In this document: positions 25,544-35,045 of the stretch, in pieces
Position numbering within the stretch: position 1 is the first letter of the stretch
How the letters are laid out: every line of letters starts with the position of its first letter
DNA from: Acidimicrobiia bacterium
Lineage (GTDB): Bacteria; Actinomycetota; Acidimicrobiia; Acidimicrobiales; MedAcidi-G1
Assembly (NCBI GenBank): GCA_012959995.1
Contig: DUCC01000022.1
Span: forward strand, 1 to 64,000
Direction: 5' to 3'
Length of the DNA stretch: 64,000 nucleotides
Program-made: the position numbers and the translations under genes
Notes under the pieces: generated by a model
Database searches by the model: none
Seen by the model: only the letters and a program-made list of their open reading frames with translations
What the model was told of the DNA's origin: nothing

Positions 25544-26323
25544 TTAGGGATAACCCAAATAAACATCTACCGACCAACCTATTCTCGATTGCCAATTTGT
25601 AGTGTCTAACCACGAGGCACCGGTATTCCAGTCATGGAATTCAGCTTCCAAATAAGCCGCTACCGCCGTTGTATAACAAACCTCAGTTAGTGCAGGAACC
25701 CCGTTGCCACTAATACAATCAAAAGAGGTAATACCAGTATTTACATGCCCCCTATAATCATTCGTCCCGGGAGACGGTGACCCATACGATGTGTAATTTC
25801 GTTGCCCCACATAGTAAACGAGTTTACTGGCTAGCCCGCTCCCCCCAGAAGACACATAAATTACTCGCGTGCCCGCATTTGACGAAGAAATTGGTGAAGA
25901 ACAACCCCAGGCGGCATTTGAGTGGATCGGGATATGGTAATTCGCACCCCAACTATTCGAATCATTTTTATTGGCCACCGGGCTGCCAATACCAACCGCT
26001 ACGTCGTAGCCACGCTCGCGTAAAGTAAACATCCCCGACACCCAATCATAAACTGAAGCATGATATGCAGTAACCCTAGCCATCGACCTTTCAGACTTGT
26101 TAAGGCACTCTCCCCTGGCTCCGGCAGTTGAAGAATGCCAAGCAGGCGACAGATAAACCCTGTAGTAATTCCTTGGCGAGTTGCCGTTCCAATAACCGGT
26201 AGTTGCTTCTGCGGGAGAAGAAAAATGAACTATTGAAGCAGCAGCAAGGAAGGCAATCGAAAAAAACAGGAAGATGCTTGACCAGTGCTTGCCGCTTATC
26301 CTATTCATGACTAGTTTTACCAT
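25544..26323 (-). CDS. Secreted N-acetylmuramoyl-L-alanine amidase-like protein (Amidase_3 type)
   Basis: About 259 residues with a signal peptide (IFLFFSIAFLAAASIV...AEA). The mature part follows the zinc amidase pattern: VYLSPAWH (first His), a Glu in NKSERSMAR, IPIHSNA (second zinc His) and AAYLEAEFHDW holding the probable catalytic Glu. Four cysteines are present. It would cleave peptidoglycan stem peptides outside the cell. The match is remote. ATG 26323 is used; ATG 26308 is an alternative. Composition is AT-rich compared with the rest, and the gene sits 110 bp from the 3' end of a tRNA, so it may be acquired. Confidence 0.68.
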   Translation of the reverse strand: MVKLVMNRISGKHWSSIFLFFSIAFLAAASIVHFSSPAEATTGYWNGNSPRNYYRVYLSPAWHSSTAGARGECLNKSERSMARVTAYHASVYDWVSGMFTLRERGYDVAVGIGSPVANKNDSNSWGANYHIPIHSNAAWGCSSPISSSNAGTRVIYVSSGGSGLASKLVYYVGQRNYTSYGSPSPGTNDYRGHVNTGITSFDCISGNGVPALTEVCYTTAVAAYLEAEFHDWNTGASWLDTTNWQSRIGWSVDVYLGYP

Positions 26324-26433
26324 AGGCAAATATAGATGTCAACCGAGTCCATTTTCTCTGAACTGAATCCTTTATTAGCGAAAAACACCAGTAGTTAGAC
26401 GTGAAAACACTACAAACTATTCGAGGATTCCCA

Positions 26434-26509
26434 TGGTGGAGGTGAGCGGAATTGAACCGCCGGCCTCTACGTTGCGAACGTAGCGCTCTGCCAACTGAGC
26501 TACACCCCC
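26434..26509 (-). tRNA. tRNA-Ala (anticodon CGC)
   Basis: 76 nt including an encoded CCA. The acceptor stem GGGGGTG pairs with CACCTCC (one G-U), discriminator A; D arm GCTC-AGTTGGCA-GAGC; anticodon stem CTACG/CGTAG around loop TTCGCAA, giving anticodon CGC for GCG codons; T arm with GGTTCAATTCC. Its 3' end faces the AT-rich block. Confidence 0.95.
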
Positions 26510-26542
26510 ATGGGCGCAGTGGAGCGTAGCGGTTTTGAAGCC

Positions 26543-27001
26543 TTAGTTGGCTTGTCGCCGTAACACTGCTTCGTCTCGCATAGCAATACCCAAGTCGGGC
26601 ACCATTGCCGAAGAGGGGCGAAACGGGATAACCACGTCAGGACGTTCCATGGAACGTTGGTGGCGCATGGTCAACAAAGTGGCGTAGCCCACCAAAGCCA
26701 CGTCGGCGAGGAAATGCGCCATCCACATGATGCTCCCCACGGCCAAGCCAAAAAGGAAGGTCATAACGGCTACCCCGCCCAAAGCGATCAACACGTCACG
26801 GCGGCGACGGCGGGCCGCTCGAGCACTGTTTGGAGCTTCAGCAGCGGTGCGTTTTAAGGCATGAAACCCCGAGGGGTCAAGAGCTCCCACTGATGGCAAA
26901 GCGATTAGCGGACGGGTGCTGGACCCAGCACCACTACGGCGAACCAACGGGGGAAGCAACACCGTGGCCCAGAGCACTCCGAGTCCCAATAAGATTAACA
27001 A
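26543..27001 (-). CDS. Hypothetical membrane protein
   Basis: 152 residues. A hydrophobic N-terminus (LILLGLGVLWATVLLPPL) is followed by a Ser/Ala/Arg region and two membrane helices near residues 70-92 and 95-112 (VAVMTFLFGLAVGSIMWMA, LADVALVGYATLL); the last 40 residues are soluble. I recognise no family. It sits between moaC and tRNA-Ala on the same strand, separated from moaC by a strong hairpin. Confidence 0.6.
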   Translation of the reverse strand: MLILLGLGVLWATVLLPPLVRRSGAGSSTRPLIALPSVGALDPSGFHALKRTAAEAPNSARAARRRRRDVLIALGGVAVMTFLFGLAVGSIMWMAHFLADVALVGYATLLTMRHQRSMERPDVVIPFRPSSAMVPDLGIAMRDEAVLRRQAN

Positions 27002-27085
27002 TGCCTTCTCCGTTCGACTGTCCGAACCTTTTGTTCGACTTTGGAGCAGGCTAGTACTACAACACTGTCATTTGGTGGACTTCTA

Positions 27086-27121
27086 CGCGCGCAGGGCGCG
27101 AAGCCTCGCGCCTAACGCGCG
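27086..27121. other. Large GC-rich double hairpin downstream of moaC
   Basis: A perfect inner stem GGCGCGA/TCGCGCC (27095-27101 with 27106-27112, loop AGCC) is enclosed by outer CGCGCG arms (27086-27091 with 27116-27121). No T-run follows on either strand, so it may act as a transcript-stabilising or factor-dependent stop signal rather than an intrinsic terminator. Confidence 0.6.
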
Positions 27122-27128
27122 AAGAGGG

Positions 27129-27602
27129 TTATTCGTTGCGGCGCCACGACCCAGAACGACCGCCGTCTTTTTCCCACAAGGCCACGCCCTCGATCACCAT
27201 GTGCTTATCCAAAGCCTTACACATGTCATAAATAGTCAAAGCAGCCACCGAACAAGCCGTCAAAGCTTCCATCTCTACCCCAGTAGGGCCCACCGTTTCA
27301 GCCACCGCCTCAAGAGCCACGTGATCTTCGCCCACCACTAAATCCACCGACAAAGCACTCAACGACAAAGGGTGACACAGCGGGATTAACTCCCAAGTGC
27401 GCTTCGCGGCCTGAATGCCCGCCACCCGAGCCACCGCCAACACATCACCTTTAGGAACCGTGCCCTCCAACAGCGCAGTAGCCGTGACTGGGCTCATAGT
27501 TACCCGCCCTCGCGCCACCGCCCGGCGACGCGTCGCCGGCTTGTCGCCCACATCGACCATACGAGCATTACCTTCAGCGTCTAAATGCGTAAACTCAGTC
27601 AT
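27129..27602 (-). CDS. moaC: Cyclic pyranopterin monophosphate synthase
   Basis: 157 residues, standard length. MoaC converts the MoaA product to cyclic pyranopterin monophosphate, the first stable intermediate of molybdenum cofactor. Motifs [16 protein letters not shown] and [11 protein letters not shown] are intact; the Asp and Lys of YDMCK correspond to the catalytic pair. ATG 27602 lies one base past the moaA stop; a TTG at 27614 is an alternative. Forms an operon with moaA. Confidence 0.95.
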   Translation of the reverse strand: MTEFTHLDAEGNARMVDVGDKPATRRRAVARGRVTMSPVTATALLEGTVPKGDVLAVARVAGIQAAKRTWELIPLCHPLSLSALSVDLVVGEDHVALEAVAETVGPTGVEMEALTACSVAALTIYDMCKALDKHMVIEGVALWEKDGGRSGSWRRNE

Positions 27603-27603
27603 C

Positions 27604-28587
27604 TCAACCCCCAATTTGCGACATGGACCGCGACGGGCGAATAAAGTTCACCGTGCCAATACCGTGGCCCGCCCATTTACCGGCCACCGCTTTTTCTAAA
27701 AACTCCCCCACCTCATCGTCGTCGGCGCCCGAACGCAACAAAGCCCGCAAATCGAACTCGTCAACCGCAAACAAACAATTACGAAACTGTCCATCAGCGG
27801 TTAACCGCACCCGGTCGCAAGAATCACAGAACTTTTGCGTAACGCTGGCCACCACCCCAATTTCACCCCGGCCATCTTCGTAAACAAAACGGGTAGCCGG
27901 TGCCGCAGTGCGCTCCTTTGGCACCAAGGGAAAGACCTCATTAATGCGTTCTACAATTTGCTGTTGGGTAACTACCGAATCCTCAGTCCACTGTTCAGAA
28001 GCATCCAAAGGCATGAACTCAATAAAGCGCACCGTCGCCCCTTTGTCTCGGCCAAAGCGAGCAAAGTCCACAATCTCGTCATCGTTTATTCCGGTCATAA
28101 CCACCATGTTGATTTTCACCGGGTCAAAACCAGCAGCCAAAGCAGCATCAATGCCATCGAGAACCTTGCCGAGGTCTTCGCGCAAGGTCAACTCGGCAAA
28201 ACGCTCCGGGCGCAAAGAATCCAACGAAACATTTACCCGCCTCAAACCTGCACGCTTTAAATCTTCCGCCAAAGTCGACAATTTTGTGGCATTGGTAGTC
28301 ATAGACAAATCCACCGGTAGTTGCGCCAGCATGTCAACCAAAACTGGTAGATGGGCACGCACCGTGGGCTCACCGCCGGTCAAGCGAATACTGGTCACCC
28401 CGTAACGCTCCACCATTAAACGCGCCGCACGTTCTATCTCTTCAAAAGTCAAAAGCTCGTCTCGGGGCACCCAATCCAACCCCTCGGCTGGCATGCAATA
28501 AGTACAACGAAAATTACAACGATCGGTCACCGAAATACGCAGATCTCGATGCACCCGCCCGAAAGAATCAATCAGTTGCCGGCTCAT
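27604..28587 (-). CDS. moaA: GTP 3',8-cyclase
   Basis: A 327-residue radical SAM enzyme that turns GTP into 3',8-cyclo-GTP. The N-terminal cluster motif is Cys24-x3-Cys28-x2-Cys31 (CNFRCTYC), the SAM motif TGGEP follows, and the C-terminal cluster cysteines are seen in [11 protein letters not shown] and RNCLF. The chain ends in Gly-Gly (SQIGG), which MoaA inserts into its active site. It is upstream of moaC and downstream of moeA on the same strand. Confidence 0.96.
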   Translation of the reverse strand: MSRQLIDSFGRVHRDLRISVTDRCNFRCTYCMPAEGLDWVPRDELLTFEEIERAARLMVERYGVTSIRLTGGEPTVRAHLPVLVDMLAQLPVDLSMTTNATKLSTLAEDLKRAGLRRVNVSLDSLRPERFAELTLREDLGKVLDGIDAALAAGFDPVKINMVVMTGINDDEIVDFARFGRDKGATVRFIEFMPLDASEQWTEDSVVTQQQIVERINEVFPLVPKERTAAPATRFVYEDGRGEIGVVASVTQKFCDSCDRVRLTADGQFRNCLFAVDEFDLRALLRSGADDDEVGEFLEKAVAGKWAGHGIGTVNFIRPSRSMSQIGG

Positions 28588-28630
28588 CCCCTCAGGCTAG
28601 AGGCACCTCAGTCGTTACGTCCACTAGTTT

Positions 28631-29833
28631 CTAGCGCAACAACAAAACCTCAACCTGGTCACCATCTTGGGCCCCCGGCCCGTCAGGCAACACTGCCAAA
28701 GCATCGGCGGCCGCCATGGCCGACAACTGATGCGAGCCCTGACCACCCGCCGAACGCACCCGGTAGCGGCCATCCACCAAGGTGGCCGCCACCCGATTGA
28801 AATGCGTTTTCCCATCAAGGTGACGCGGCAACGCCCCCTCCAAAGTAGCCAAAACTCGAGGACGGCTGAGTTCTTCGTGCCCGGCCATAGCCCGCAAAGC
28901 CGGGCGAGCAAAAAGTTCAAACGACACCATGGACGACACCGGGTTGCCGGGCAAACCAAACACCGGCACCTCGCCCACCACACCAAAAGCCAACGGCTTA
29001 GCTGGCTTAATCGCTACCTGCATCCAGCGCATGTCTCCCAAACGATCAAGCACCACCTTGACGTAATCAAAATCCCCCATGCTTACCCCACCCGACGAAA
29101 GCACGGCATGGCACCGCTGCTCACCCAGACAAGCCGCAGAAAACGCTTCTTCAAGCGCCTCTTGGTTGTCGGGCACCAAACCCAAATCAACGCCCACAAA
29201 ACCCGTTTCAGCTAACAAAGCCAACAGAGAATGCCGGTTAGCGTCACGAATTTGCCCCGGAGCCAACGCCTGAGGGCCATCGATCAACTCGTCGCCGGTA
29301 GACATCACACCCACTCGCAAAGGCTCCCGCACCAGAACCTCAACACAGCCGATGCTGGCCAGCACCCCAAGATGCCCCGGGGTCAAGACCTGGCCCGCCG
29401 CAAAAACTATTTGACCGGGTTGTAAATCTTCGCCAGCGTTGCGCACATGGTTGCCCTCTGGCACTTCAGCTTCCACCATCACTTGGTCACCCTCCACCGA
29501 GGTCAACTCCACCATGATCACCGCATCGGCCCCCGGCGGCATCGGCGCGCCGGTCATAATGCGAATCGCTTCACCCGCCTGAACCATCACCTGAGGCACC
29601 GCCCCCGCAGCCAAAGTGTCGACAACCTTAAGTTGTTTGGGTGCCTCCTGCGTATCGGAGGCCCGCACCGCAAACCCGTCCATAGCGGTATTAGCAAAAG
29701 GCGGCACCGCTTCGGTAGTCATTACCTCGGCCGTCAACACCAAACCCAAAGAATCATTGGGGTGTCGCTTCACCGAGGCCACCACCGGGCAGCGCTCCAA
29801 CACATATTTTTGGGCTTCTTCTAACGGAATCAT
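28631..29833 (-). CDS. moeA: Molybdopterin molybdenumtransferase
   Basis: A 400-residue MoeA that inserts molybdate into adenylated molybdopterin. Seen are PPFANTAMDGFAVR, ITGAPMPPGADAVI-type sequence (MTGAPMPPGADAVIMVE), STGDELIDGPQ, SSGGVSMGDFDYV and FGLPGNPVSSMVSFE, with the C-terminal beta domain complete. The ATG 29833 has a GGGGAG ribosome site. With moaA and moaC it supplies part of the cofactor pathway; moaB, moaD and moaE are outside the window. Confidence 0.95.
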   Translation of the reverse strand: MIPLEEAQKYVLERCPVVASVKRHPNDSLGLVLTAEVMTTEAVPPFANTAMDGFAVRASDTQEAPKQLKVVDTLAAGAVPQVMVQAGEAIRIMTGAPMPPGADAVIMVELTSVEGDQVMVEAEVPEGNHVRNAGEDLQPGQIVFAAGQVLTPGHLGVLASIGCVEVLVREPLRVGVMSTGDELIDGPQALAPGQIRDANRHSLLALLAETGFVGVDLGLVPDNQEALEEAFSAACLGEQRCHAVLSSGGVSMGDFDYVKVVLDRLGDMRWMQVAIKPAKPLAFGVVGEVPVFGLPGNPVSSMVSFELFARPALRAMAGHEELSRPRVLATLEGALPRHLDGKTHFNRVAATLVDGRYRVRSAGGQGSHQLSAMAAADALAVLPDGPGAQDGDQVEVLLLR

Positions 29834-29867
29834 TGCTTTACTCCCCACAACTCATAAGACCTAAAGG

Positions 29868-30464
29868 TTACCGAGGAGACCAAGAAGACTCGGTGCCATT
29901 AAGCAACCGCCGAATATTGCGGTGATGACGAGCCACAATCAGCAATCCCAAAGCAGCAGTCCCCCACACCTCGTTGGCCGGACGGCCCGTTAACACCAGC
30001 AGCAACGGCATAGCCAGAGCCACCGAAATCGAACCCAAAGAAACCTTTTTCGTTACCTGAGCCAACAAGAAAAACAAAGCAAAACCCCCGGCGGCCGGCA
30101 AAGGAAACAAAACCACCGCTCCTCCGGCACTGGTCGCTACCCCTTTTCCGCCCTTTAACCCACGAGTCACCGGCACCACATGGCCCACGGTGGCCGCCAC
30201 CCAACACGCCACCCCCAAAGGGCGACCATCCAATGCTAAACCCGCCGTGGCCGCCACCAAGCCCTTTAAAAAATCCAGAAAAAACACCACCACCCCAGGG
30301 CGACGCCCAGCAATACGGTAAACGTTGGTGGCCCCCGGGTTACCCGAACCCTCTTTGGTGGGGTCCATACCTACCCGGCCCGCCACCAAGTGCGCCGAAG
30401 GGAACGTGCCCAATAAATAAGCCGCCGCTATCAGCACCACGTTGACCAACATGTAGGTAAGCAT
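29868..30464 (-). CDS. plsY: Acyl-phosphate:glycerol-3-phosphate acyltransferase
   Basis: About 198 residues with five or more membrane helices. PlsY starts phospholipid synthesis by moving an acyl group from acyl phosphate to glycerol-3-phosphate. Family motifs are GTFPSAHLVAG, GSGNPGATNVYR and GLKGGKGVATSAG. The start is uncertain: ATG 30464 follows GAGGGG almost directly; ATG 30452 and a TTG at 30482 are alternatives. Confidence 0.93.
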   Translation of the reverse strand: MLTYMLVNVVLIAAAYLLGTFPSAHLVAGRVGMDPTKEGSGNPGATNVYRIAGRRPGVVVFFLDFLKGLVAATAGLALDGRPLGVACWVAATVGHVVPVTRGLKGGKGVATSAGGAVVLFPLPAAGGFALFFLLAQVTKKVSLGSISVALAMPLLLVLTGRPANEVWGTAALGLLIVARHHRNIRRLLNGTESSWSPR

Positions 30465-30578
30465 CCCCTCTGCAGCGCCCAAAAGGGCGGATCCATAAGA
30501 TCTTTCCTCTCAGGACGGTACACTCAGACTCTCGTAAAGAGATCAACTTTCCCCCTCACTTTTTTCTTAGGCTTACCG

Positions 30579-30893
30579 ATGCCCACTTACCAATACCGTT
30601 GCCAAACCTGCGCCCACGAATTTGAGGCCCGTCAATCTTTTGCTGACGATGCCCTCACCGACTGCCCCGCCAGCGATTGCCACGGTTCGGTCAACAAAGT
30701 ATTTAGCGGCGTAGGCATCGCCTTTAAAGGCGACGGTTTTTACCGCAACGACCACGGGGCCTCCAAAAAAACCACGACGCCTAAAAAAACTAGCAGCGGT
30801 TCGACCAGTACCTCTGAGCCCTCAACCACCAAAACTGAGTCGACCAAAAAGCCTGCCGAAAACAAAACCAGCACCACCAGTTCGTCGGACTAA
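30579..30893 (+). CDS. FmdB-family zinc-ribbon protein
   Basis: 104 residues. The N-terminal zinc ribbon MPTYQYRCQTCAHEFEARQ (Cys8, Cys11) with a second pair CPASDC, then GVGIAFKGDGFYRND, is the actinobacterial FmdB pattern. The rest is a low-complexity Lys/Thr/Ser tail. Function unknown; possibly regulatory. Often found near SAF-domain genes in actinobacteria, as here. Confidence 0.88.
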   Translation: MPTYQYRCQTCAHEFEARQSFADDALTDCPASDCHGSVNKVFSGVGIAFKGDGFYRNDHGASKKTTTPKKTSSGSTSTSEPSTTKTESTKKPAENKTSTTSSSD

Positions 30894-30952
30894 TCGCCGG
30901 GCCATGCCCCACCCACTTCCCCCATTAAACCCCCTACGTGGGAGACACATAA

Positions 30953-31375
30953 ATGGGATTCTTCTTCGCTCGCATCCGGCTCTGGGCCGCTCATCGCCGC
31001 CTTATGTGGTGGCTCATCGCCGCCTCGCTGGCTTTAATTACCGGCCGGGCCGTCGACGCTGCTCTTGCCCAAAGCACCTGCCCAGCAGAACAAATCGTCA
31101 CCGTGGCACCCCCCGATGAGCACCGACCACAAATCGGCGAACGGGCCATCGCTCTCACACAAGACACCGACCGGCTTTCGTTAACCGCCGGCGACCGGGT
31201 AGATCTCTACGCCGTAGACGACTACGCCCCCACCGGACGGTTGCTGGTTGAAAACGCACGAGTACTCGACCAAACCGAACAAGGCATAACCGTGGCCGTG
31301 CCCATGACTCAAGTGGCCGATTTAGCAGCGGCTCGCCATTGGGGAGAAATCGCTTTGGCCTTAACCCCGGGCTAA
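30953..31375 (+). CDS. Membrane-anchored SAF/CpaB-like domain protein
   Basis: 140 residues with an N-terminal membrane anchor (LMWWLIAASLALITGRAVDAAL) and an outside domain with GERAIALTQDTD...LTAGDRVDLYAVDD, resembling the C-terminal RcpC/CpaB part of Flp-pilus assembly proteins. No other pilus gene is nearby, so a pilus role is doubtful. Converges on uppP with a 4-bp overlap. Confidence 0.65.
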   Translation: MGFFFARIRLWAAHRRLMWWLIAASLALITGRAVDAALAQSTCPAEQIVTVAPPDEHRPQIGERAIALTQDTDRLSLTAGDRVDLYAVDDYAPTGRLLVENARVLDQTEQGITVAVPMTQVADLAAARHWGEIALALTPG

Positions 31376-32193
31376 CGCACCCCGCTGGCCAACAGCAACA
31401 ACACCCCGCTACCTAGCAACACCCGGTAAACAACAAAACTGTCAAAGTTTCGATGGGCGACCAAACGGATCATGCCCGACACAGCCAGCCATCCACTGAG
31501 CGCTGCAGCCAACGTGCCCACCACAAAAGCGGCCCGCCAGCCCGACGGCACCTGCAGGTCGGAGGCTTTAATCAGCCCCGCCCCGGCAATAACTGGCAAG
31601 CTCATCAAAAATACTAAGCGGGCGGCTTCTTCACGAGCTAAACCAAAAAACCTAGCCACCGTCAAGGTGACCCCCGAACGAGAAACCCCCGGCTGAAAAG
31701 CCAAACCTTGCGCTACCCCCAACAACACTGCGTGGCCCATTCCCAAATCGCTTAAAGAACGCTCCGCAGGCCGGCGATCAGCCCAACCCAGCAACAAACC
31801 AAAAAGAATCAAACAAAGCGCCACCAACCAAATACGGTCACCCAAGTCTTCGGTCACCGCCAACACCCCCACACCCAAAAGCCCGGTGGGCACCGCCGTA
31901 ACCAGCAAAAACATTGCCGTAGCGGCATCACCCGCTAAACGGTCCCGTTTACGCAACCAACCAAAGCCCGCCGTGGCGTACCGAACAATGTCGGACCGCA
32001 AATACACCACCGCCCCGGCCAAGGTCCCTAAATGTAAAGCCACATCGAAAGCATTTTCCAACTCGGGTTTTCCGGCAAAATCATCCCACCCAAACAGCCA
32101 AGGAGCCAACGCCAAATGTCCGCTAGAAGACACCGGTAAAAACTCGGTAACCCCCTGCAACAACCCTAAAAAAAACGCATGAAGAAGCGGCAA
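31372..32193 (-). CDS. uppP: Undecaprenyl-diphosphatase
   Basis: A 273-residue polytopic membrane protein of the BacA family that recycles the lipid carrier for peptidoglycan. The two active-site motifs EFLPVSSSGHLAL (near residues 17-29) and QPGVSRSGVTLT are intact. It lies downstream of the pmbA-like gene on the same strand. Bacitracin tolerance is a known effect of this family. Confidence 0.94.
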   Translation of the reverse strand: MPLLHAFFLGLLQGVTEFLPVSSSGHLALAPWLFGWDDFAGKPELENAFDVALHLGTLAGAVVYLRSDIVRYATAGFGWLRKRDRLAGDAATAMFLLVTAVPTGLLGVGVLAVTEDLGDRIWLVALCLILFGLLLGWADRRPAERSLSDLGMGHAVLLGVAQGLAFQPGVSRSGVTLTVARFFGLAREEAARLVFLMSLPVIAGAGLIKASDLQVPSGWRAAFVVGTLAAALSGWLAVSGMIRLVAHRNFDSFVVYRVLLGSGVLLLLASGVR

Positions 32194-32202
32194 AATAAAC
32201 CC

Positions 32203-33543
32203 CTAAGCCCCAGAAACCGTAAGTTCGGCAATCACCAAAGTCACCCCAGCTGCCTTCATCGGCAACCAAACCAAGTCGTCGCCTACCGCAGTGACCTCCA
32301 ACAACATTTTCTGCAACGTCGAAGCAATGGTGAACTCCCGCACCGGTTCAGCCAACTCTCCGTTACGAATACGCAAACCTTCGGCCCCGGTGGAGAAATC
32401 CCCGCTGACCGGGTTCACCCCAGAGTGCAGACCACTCACTCCTTGCACTAACAAGCCGTCGGTAATACCAGCAATCAAAGCATCCGGACTGAGTTGGCCC
32501 GGTTGCACCGACACTGCTTGCACTCCTACGCCAGGGGTCGAGGAATAACCCCGTACCGCTGACCCGGTAGAAGCGGTACCGACCCGACGAGCGGTGTAAC
32601 TGTTATGCACAAATTTCTCTAATCGGCCGTCTTGCATCAACACGTTGCGGCGGGTAGCGAGGCCCTCGCCGTCGGTAGCGGTAGCGGTAAATGCCGCCGG
32701 GTTGGTGGGGTCATCAATCAACGTCAAAGACGCCGCGGCCACTTGGTCACCTAAACGTTCGGCAAACAAAGAGCGGCCCTTTTGTACCGCTTCGCCGCTC
32801 AAGGTGCCCCCCACGATGCCCAAAAACTGTGCGCTCACCCACGGATCAAGTACCACCATCATGCGGCCCGAAGGAGGTTTCACCGCACCCAACATGCGGG
32901 TGGAGCGTTCTACCGCATCGGTAGCAGCCTGGCTTACCTCAAGGTCGCTGGGCTGGCGCCCTACCGAAAAGCCGAACCCGGCTTGGGTGTCGCCGTTTTC
33001 TTCGGCCAACGAATACGCAGAAAGAAAGCAGCCGGTTTCGGCGGCCGTGGTACGTATGCCGGTTGTGGTGGCTACCGCAGTTTGGGTCACCGAATCTGAA
33101 TAATCAGCTGATTCCACCCCAATGATGCGAGGGTCGCCTTGCCTGGTTCGGCGTTCCAACTCGAGGGCTAACGCCACTTTGCTTTCGACGGGAAAGTCCA
33201 CCAGTTCTTGGCGGTAAATATCTAACACTGCAGGGTCTAAAGCATCGGGAGTAGCCAAGGCACAAAACTCGTCGGGAGTAGCAAAAGCAAGGTTTTCTCG
33301 TGCTTCGGCCAGCGTCTCGTCCAAAATGGCCAGATCGAGCGTGCCTGCAGAAGCAAAACCCTGACGACCATCACGTATGACTCGCACCCCGACCCCTTGC
33401 GATTCGGCAGCAGTTAGCGACTCAACTTGGCCCTCGTAGGCCCGCACTTCGGTTTCACGCTCATGGACAGCCACCACTTCAACTTGTTCCCCGGGTTGGG
33501 CCTGGGCTACCAAACGATCACAAAGAGATAAAAGGTCGCTCAT
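32203..33543 (-). CDS. pmbA: TldE/PmbA-type partner of metalloprotease TldD
   Basis: A 446-residue member of the TldD/TldE family without the HExxxH zinc motif, hence the TldE (PmbA) partner. Recognisable are the N-terminal VRAYEGQVESLTAAESQGVGVRV-like region (cut short here) and SGDFSTGAEGLRIRNGEL near the end. The pair forms a heterodimeric protease acting on unfolded or modified peptides (microcin B17, CcdA in E. coli). It overlaps tldD by 4 bp. No candidate peptide substrate gene is visible beside it. Confidence 0.88.
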   Translation of the reverse strand: MSDLLSLCDRLVAQAQPGEQVEVVAVHERETEVRAYEGQVESLTAAESQGVGVRVIRDGRQGFASAGTLDLAILDETLAEARENLAFATPDEFCALATPDALDPAVLDIYRQELVDFPVESKVALALELERRTRQGDPRIIGVESADYSDSVTQTAVATTTGIRTTAAETGCFLSAYSLAEENGDTQAGFGFSVGRQPSDLEVSQAATDAVERSTRMLGAVKPPSGRMMVVLDPWVSAQFLGIVGGTLSGEAVQKGRSLFAERLGDQVAAASLTLIDDPTNPAAFTATATDGEGLATRRNVLMQDGRLEKFVHNSYTARRVGTASTGSAVRGYSSTPGVGVQAVSVQPGQLSPDALIAGITDGLLVQGVSGLHSGVNPVSGDFSTGAEGLRIRNGELAEPVREFTIASTLQKMLLEVTAVGDDLVWLPMKAAGVTLVIAELTVSGA

Positions 33544-34958
33544 GCTGCGGTCCCCCCAACGGTTAAACGGGCCACCCGCAAGGTGGGGGTGCCGTCGCCG
33601 ACTGGAACTCCTTGGCCATCTTTGCCGCAGGTACCCGGGGACCCCATAGCAAAGTCGCCGGCAATGGCGTCAATGTCTTGCAGGGTTTGCGGGCCGTTGC
33701 CAATCAAGTTGCCGTCACGGATAGGCGACGTCAACTCACCGTTTTCTATGAGGTAAGCCTCGGTCATGCCGAACACAAAATCTCCGGTCACCGTGTTGAC
33801 TTGCCCGCCGCCCAACTGCGCCACATAAACCCCATGGTCGGTCGAAGCAATAATTTCTGCCGGGTCATTGGGCCCTGGTTCAAGAAACGTGTTGGTCATG
33901 CGGACCATAGGAAGATGCTGGTAACTCTCGCGGCGCCCGTTGCCTGAACACGGCCGGCCTTCTTTGGTGGCCCGTAGATAATCCCACATGTAGTCAGTAA
34001 GCACTCCGTTTTCAATGAGCACATTGCGTTGAGCGAGGTGGCCTTCGTCGTCTACGCCGTAACGCCCCCATTCGCCGGCCATGGTGCCGTCGTCGACCAA
34101 AGTCACCATAGGGTTGGCGACCATTTCGCCTCGCCGGCCGGCAAACACCGAAGCCGACTTGGCAATAATGTCGGCTTCGAGCCCGTGGCCGCAGGCCTCG
34201 TGAAAAAGCACGCCCCCGCCGCCGGGGCCCACCACTACTGGCATTTCGCCACTGGGGGCGGGCACGGCAGACAATTTGGTGTAAGCCCGTTGCGCTGCTT
34301 GGAGGGCCATAGATTCGACGTCGACGGAGTCAAAGATTTCGAAACCCACGGTGTGGCCCATGAATTGCCGCCCCGTTTGTCGCCCGAGGTCTCCTTGGGC
34401 CACGCAAGAAACAGCAAATAAGGTGCGTACCTGATCATCACCGGCCAACAAGCCTTCGCTGTTCGCTATTTGAATGCGGCGACGGCTGTCTGCGTAGTGC
34501 GCTGATACTTGGGTGATGGCTGCTTGAAAGCCTCGTGCTGCCTGGTCAGCTTTTTGCAACAACGCTACTTTTTGACTGCCGGAAACCTGGTCGGGCATAA
34601 CCGCAGCAGCCGGAGCGGGCAGGGATCCGTCAGAGGTAAAAGCCACCGACTTGTTGCTGTTGCCTGCGCTTTGTGCGGCGGCGGCGGCCGCTCGGGCTGC
34701 CGTTTGTAGGCCTTCAGGCGAAAGGTCAGCGGTATGGGCAAACCCGGTGGTTTCTCCTAAAATCACTCGTATGCCGGCCCCTCGGCGACGGCCGCTGGTT
34801 AGCTCTTCAATTTTGCTGTCGTCGAGCACCGCCGAAGTAGAGCGTTTGTCCTCTACGAACACTTCCGCAAAGGTCGCTCCCGACTGAAGCGCTGTTTCTA
34901 TGGTTTCTTGCAGCAATGCTGGGTCAAGCAAAGGCCGTGCATCATGTTGAGTACTCAC
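33540..34958 (-). CDS. tldD: Metalloprotease TldD
   Basis: A 472-residue zinc protease. The active site reads LFHEACGHGLEADII (HExxxH), and the C-terminal metal-binding region includes CGKDGQGVPVG. The N-terminal domain (EVFVEDKRSTSAVLDDSKIE) and the GDFVFGMTEAYLIENGELT block are intact. It is the first gene of a tldD-pmbA-uppP run on the minus strand. Confidence 0.93.
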   Translation of the reverse strand: MSTQHDARPLLDPALLQETIETALQSGATFAEVFVEDKRSTSAVLDDSKIEELTSGRRRGAGIRVILGETTGFAHTADLSPEGLQTAARAAAAAAQSAGNSNKSVAFTSDGSLPAPAAAVMPDQVSGSQKVALLQKADQAARGFQAAITQVSAHYADSRRRIQIANSEGLLAGDDQVRTLFAVSCVAQGDLGRQTGRQFMGHTVGFEIFDSVDVESMALQAAQRAYTKLSAVPAPSGEMPVVVGPGGGGVLFHEACGHGLEADIIAKSASVFAGRRGEMVANPMVTLVDDGTMAGEWGRYGVDDEGHLAQRNVLIENGVLTDYMWDYLRATKEGRPCSGNGRRESYQHLPMVRMTNTFLEPGPNDPAEIIASTDHGVYVAQLGGGQVNTVTGDFVFGMTEAYLIENGELTSPIRDGNLIGNGPQTLQDIDAIAGDFAMGSPGTCGKDGQGVPVGDGTPTLRVARLTVGGTAA

Positions 34959-35045
34959 CGATTTATCTTCTCTCCGCTTTAAGGTTTTGGATCTTTAAGG
35001 TCCGCTGGTCTGGCAAGAACCTCTCTGAATGCGTATGGTAACCCT

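Noticed and set aside
23833-26509. An attachment-site duplicate of the tRNA-Ala 3' end marking an island border
   Set aside because: Only a short ATTGAAC-type similarity near 23930 was seen, too short to count as a direct repeat; no integrase is present.
32203-34958. RiPP (microcin-like) cluster around TldD/PmbA
   Set aside because: No short precursor peptide, cyclodehydratase or export gene is next to them; the pair is commonly a housekeeping protease.
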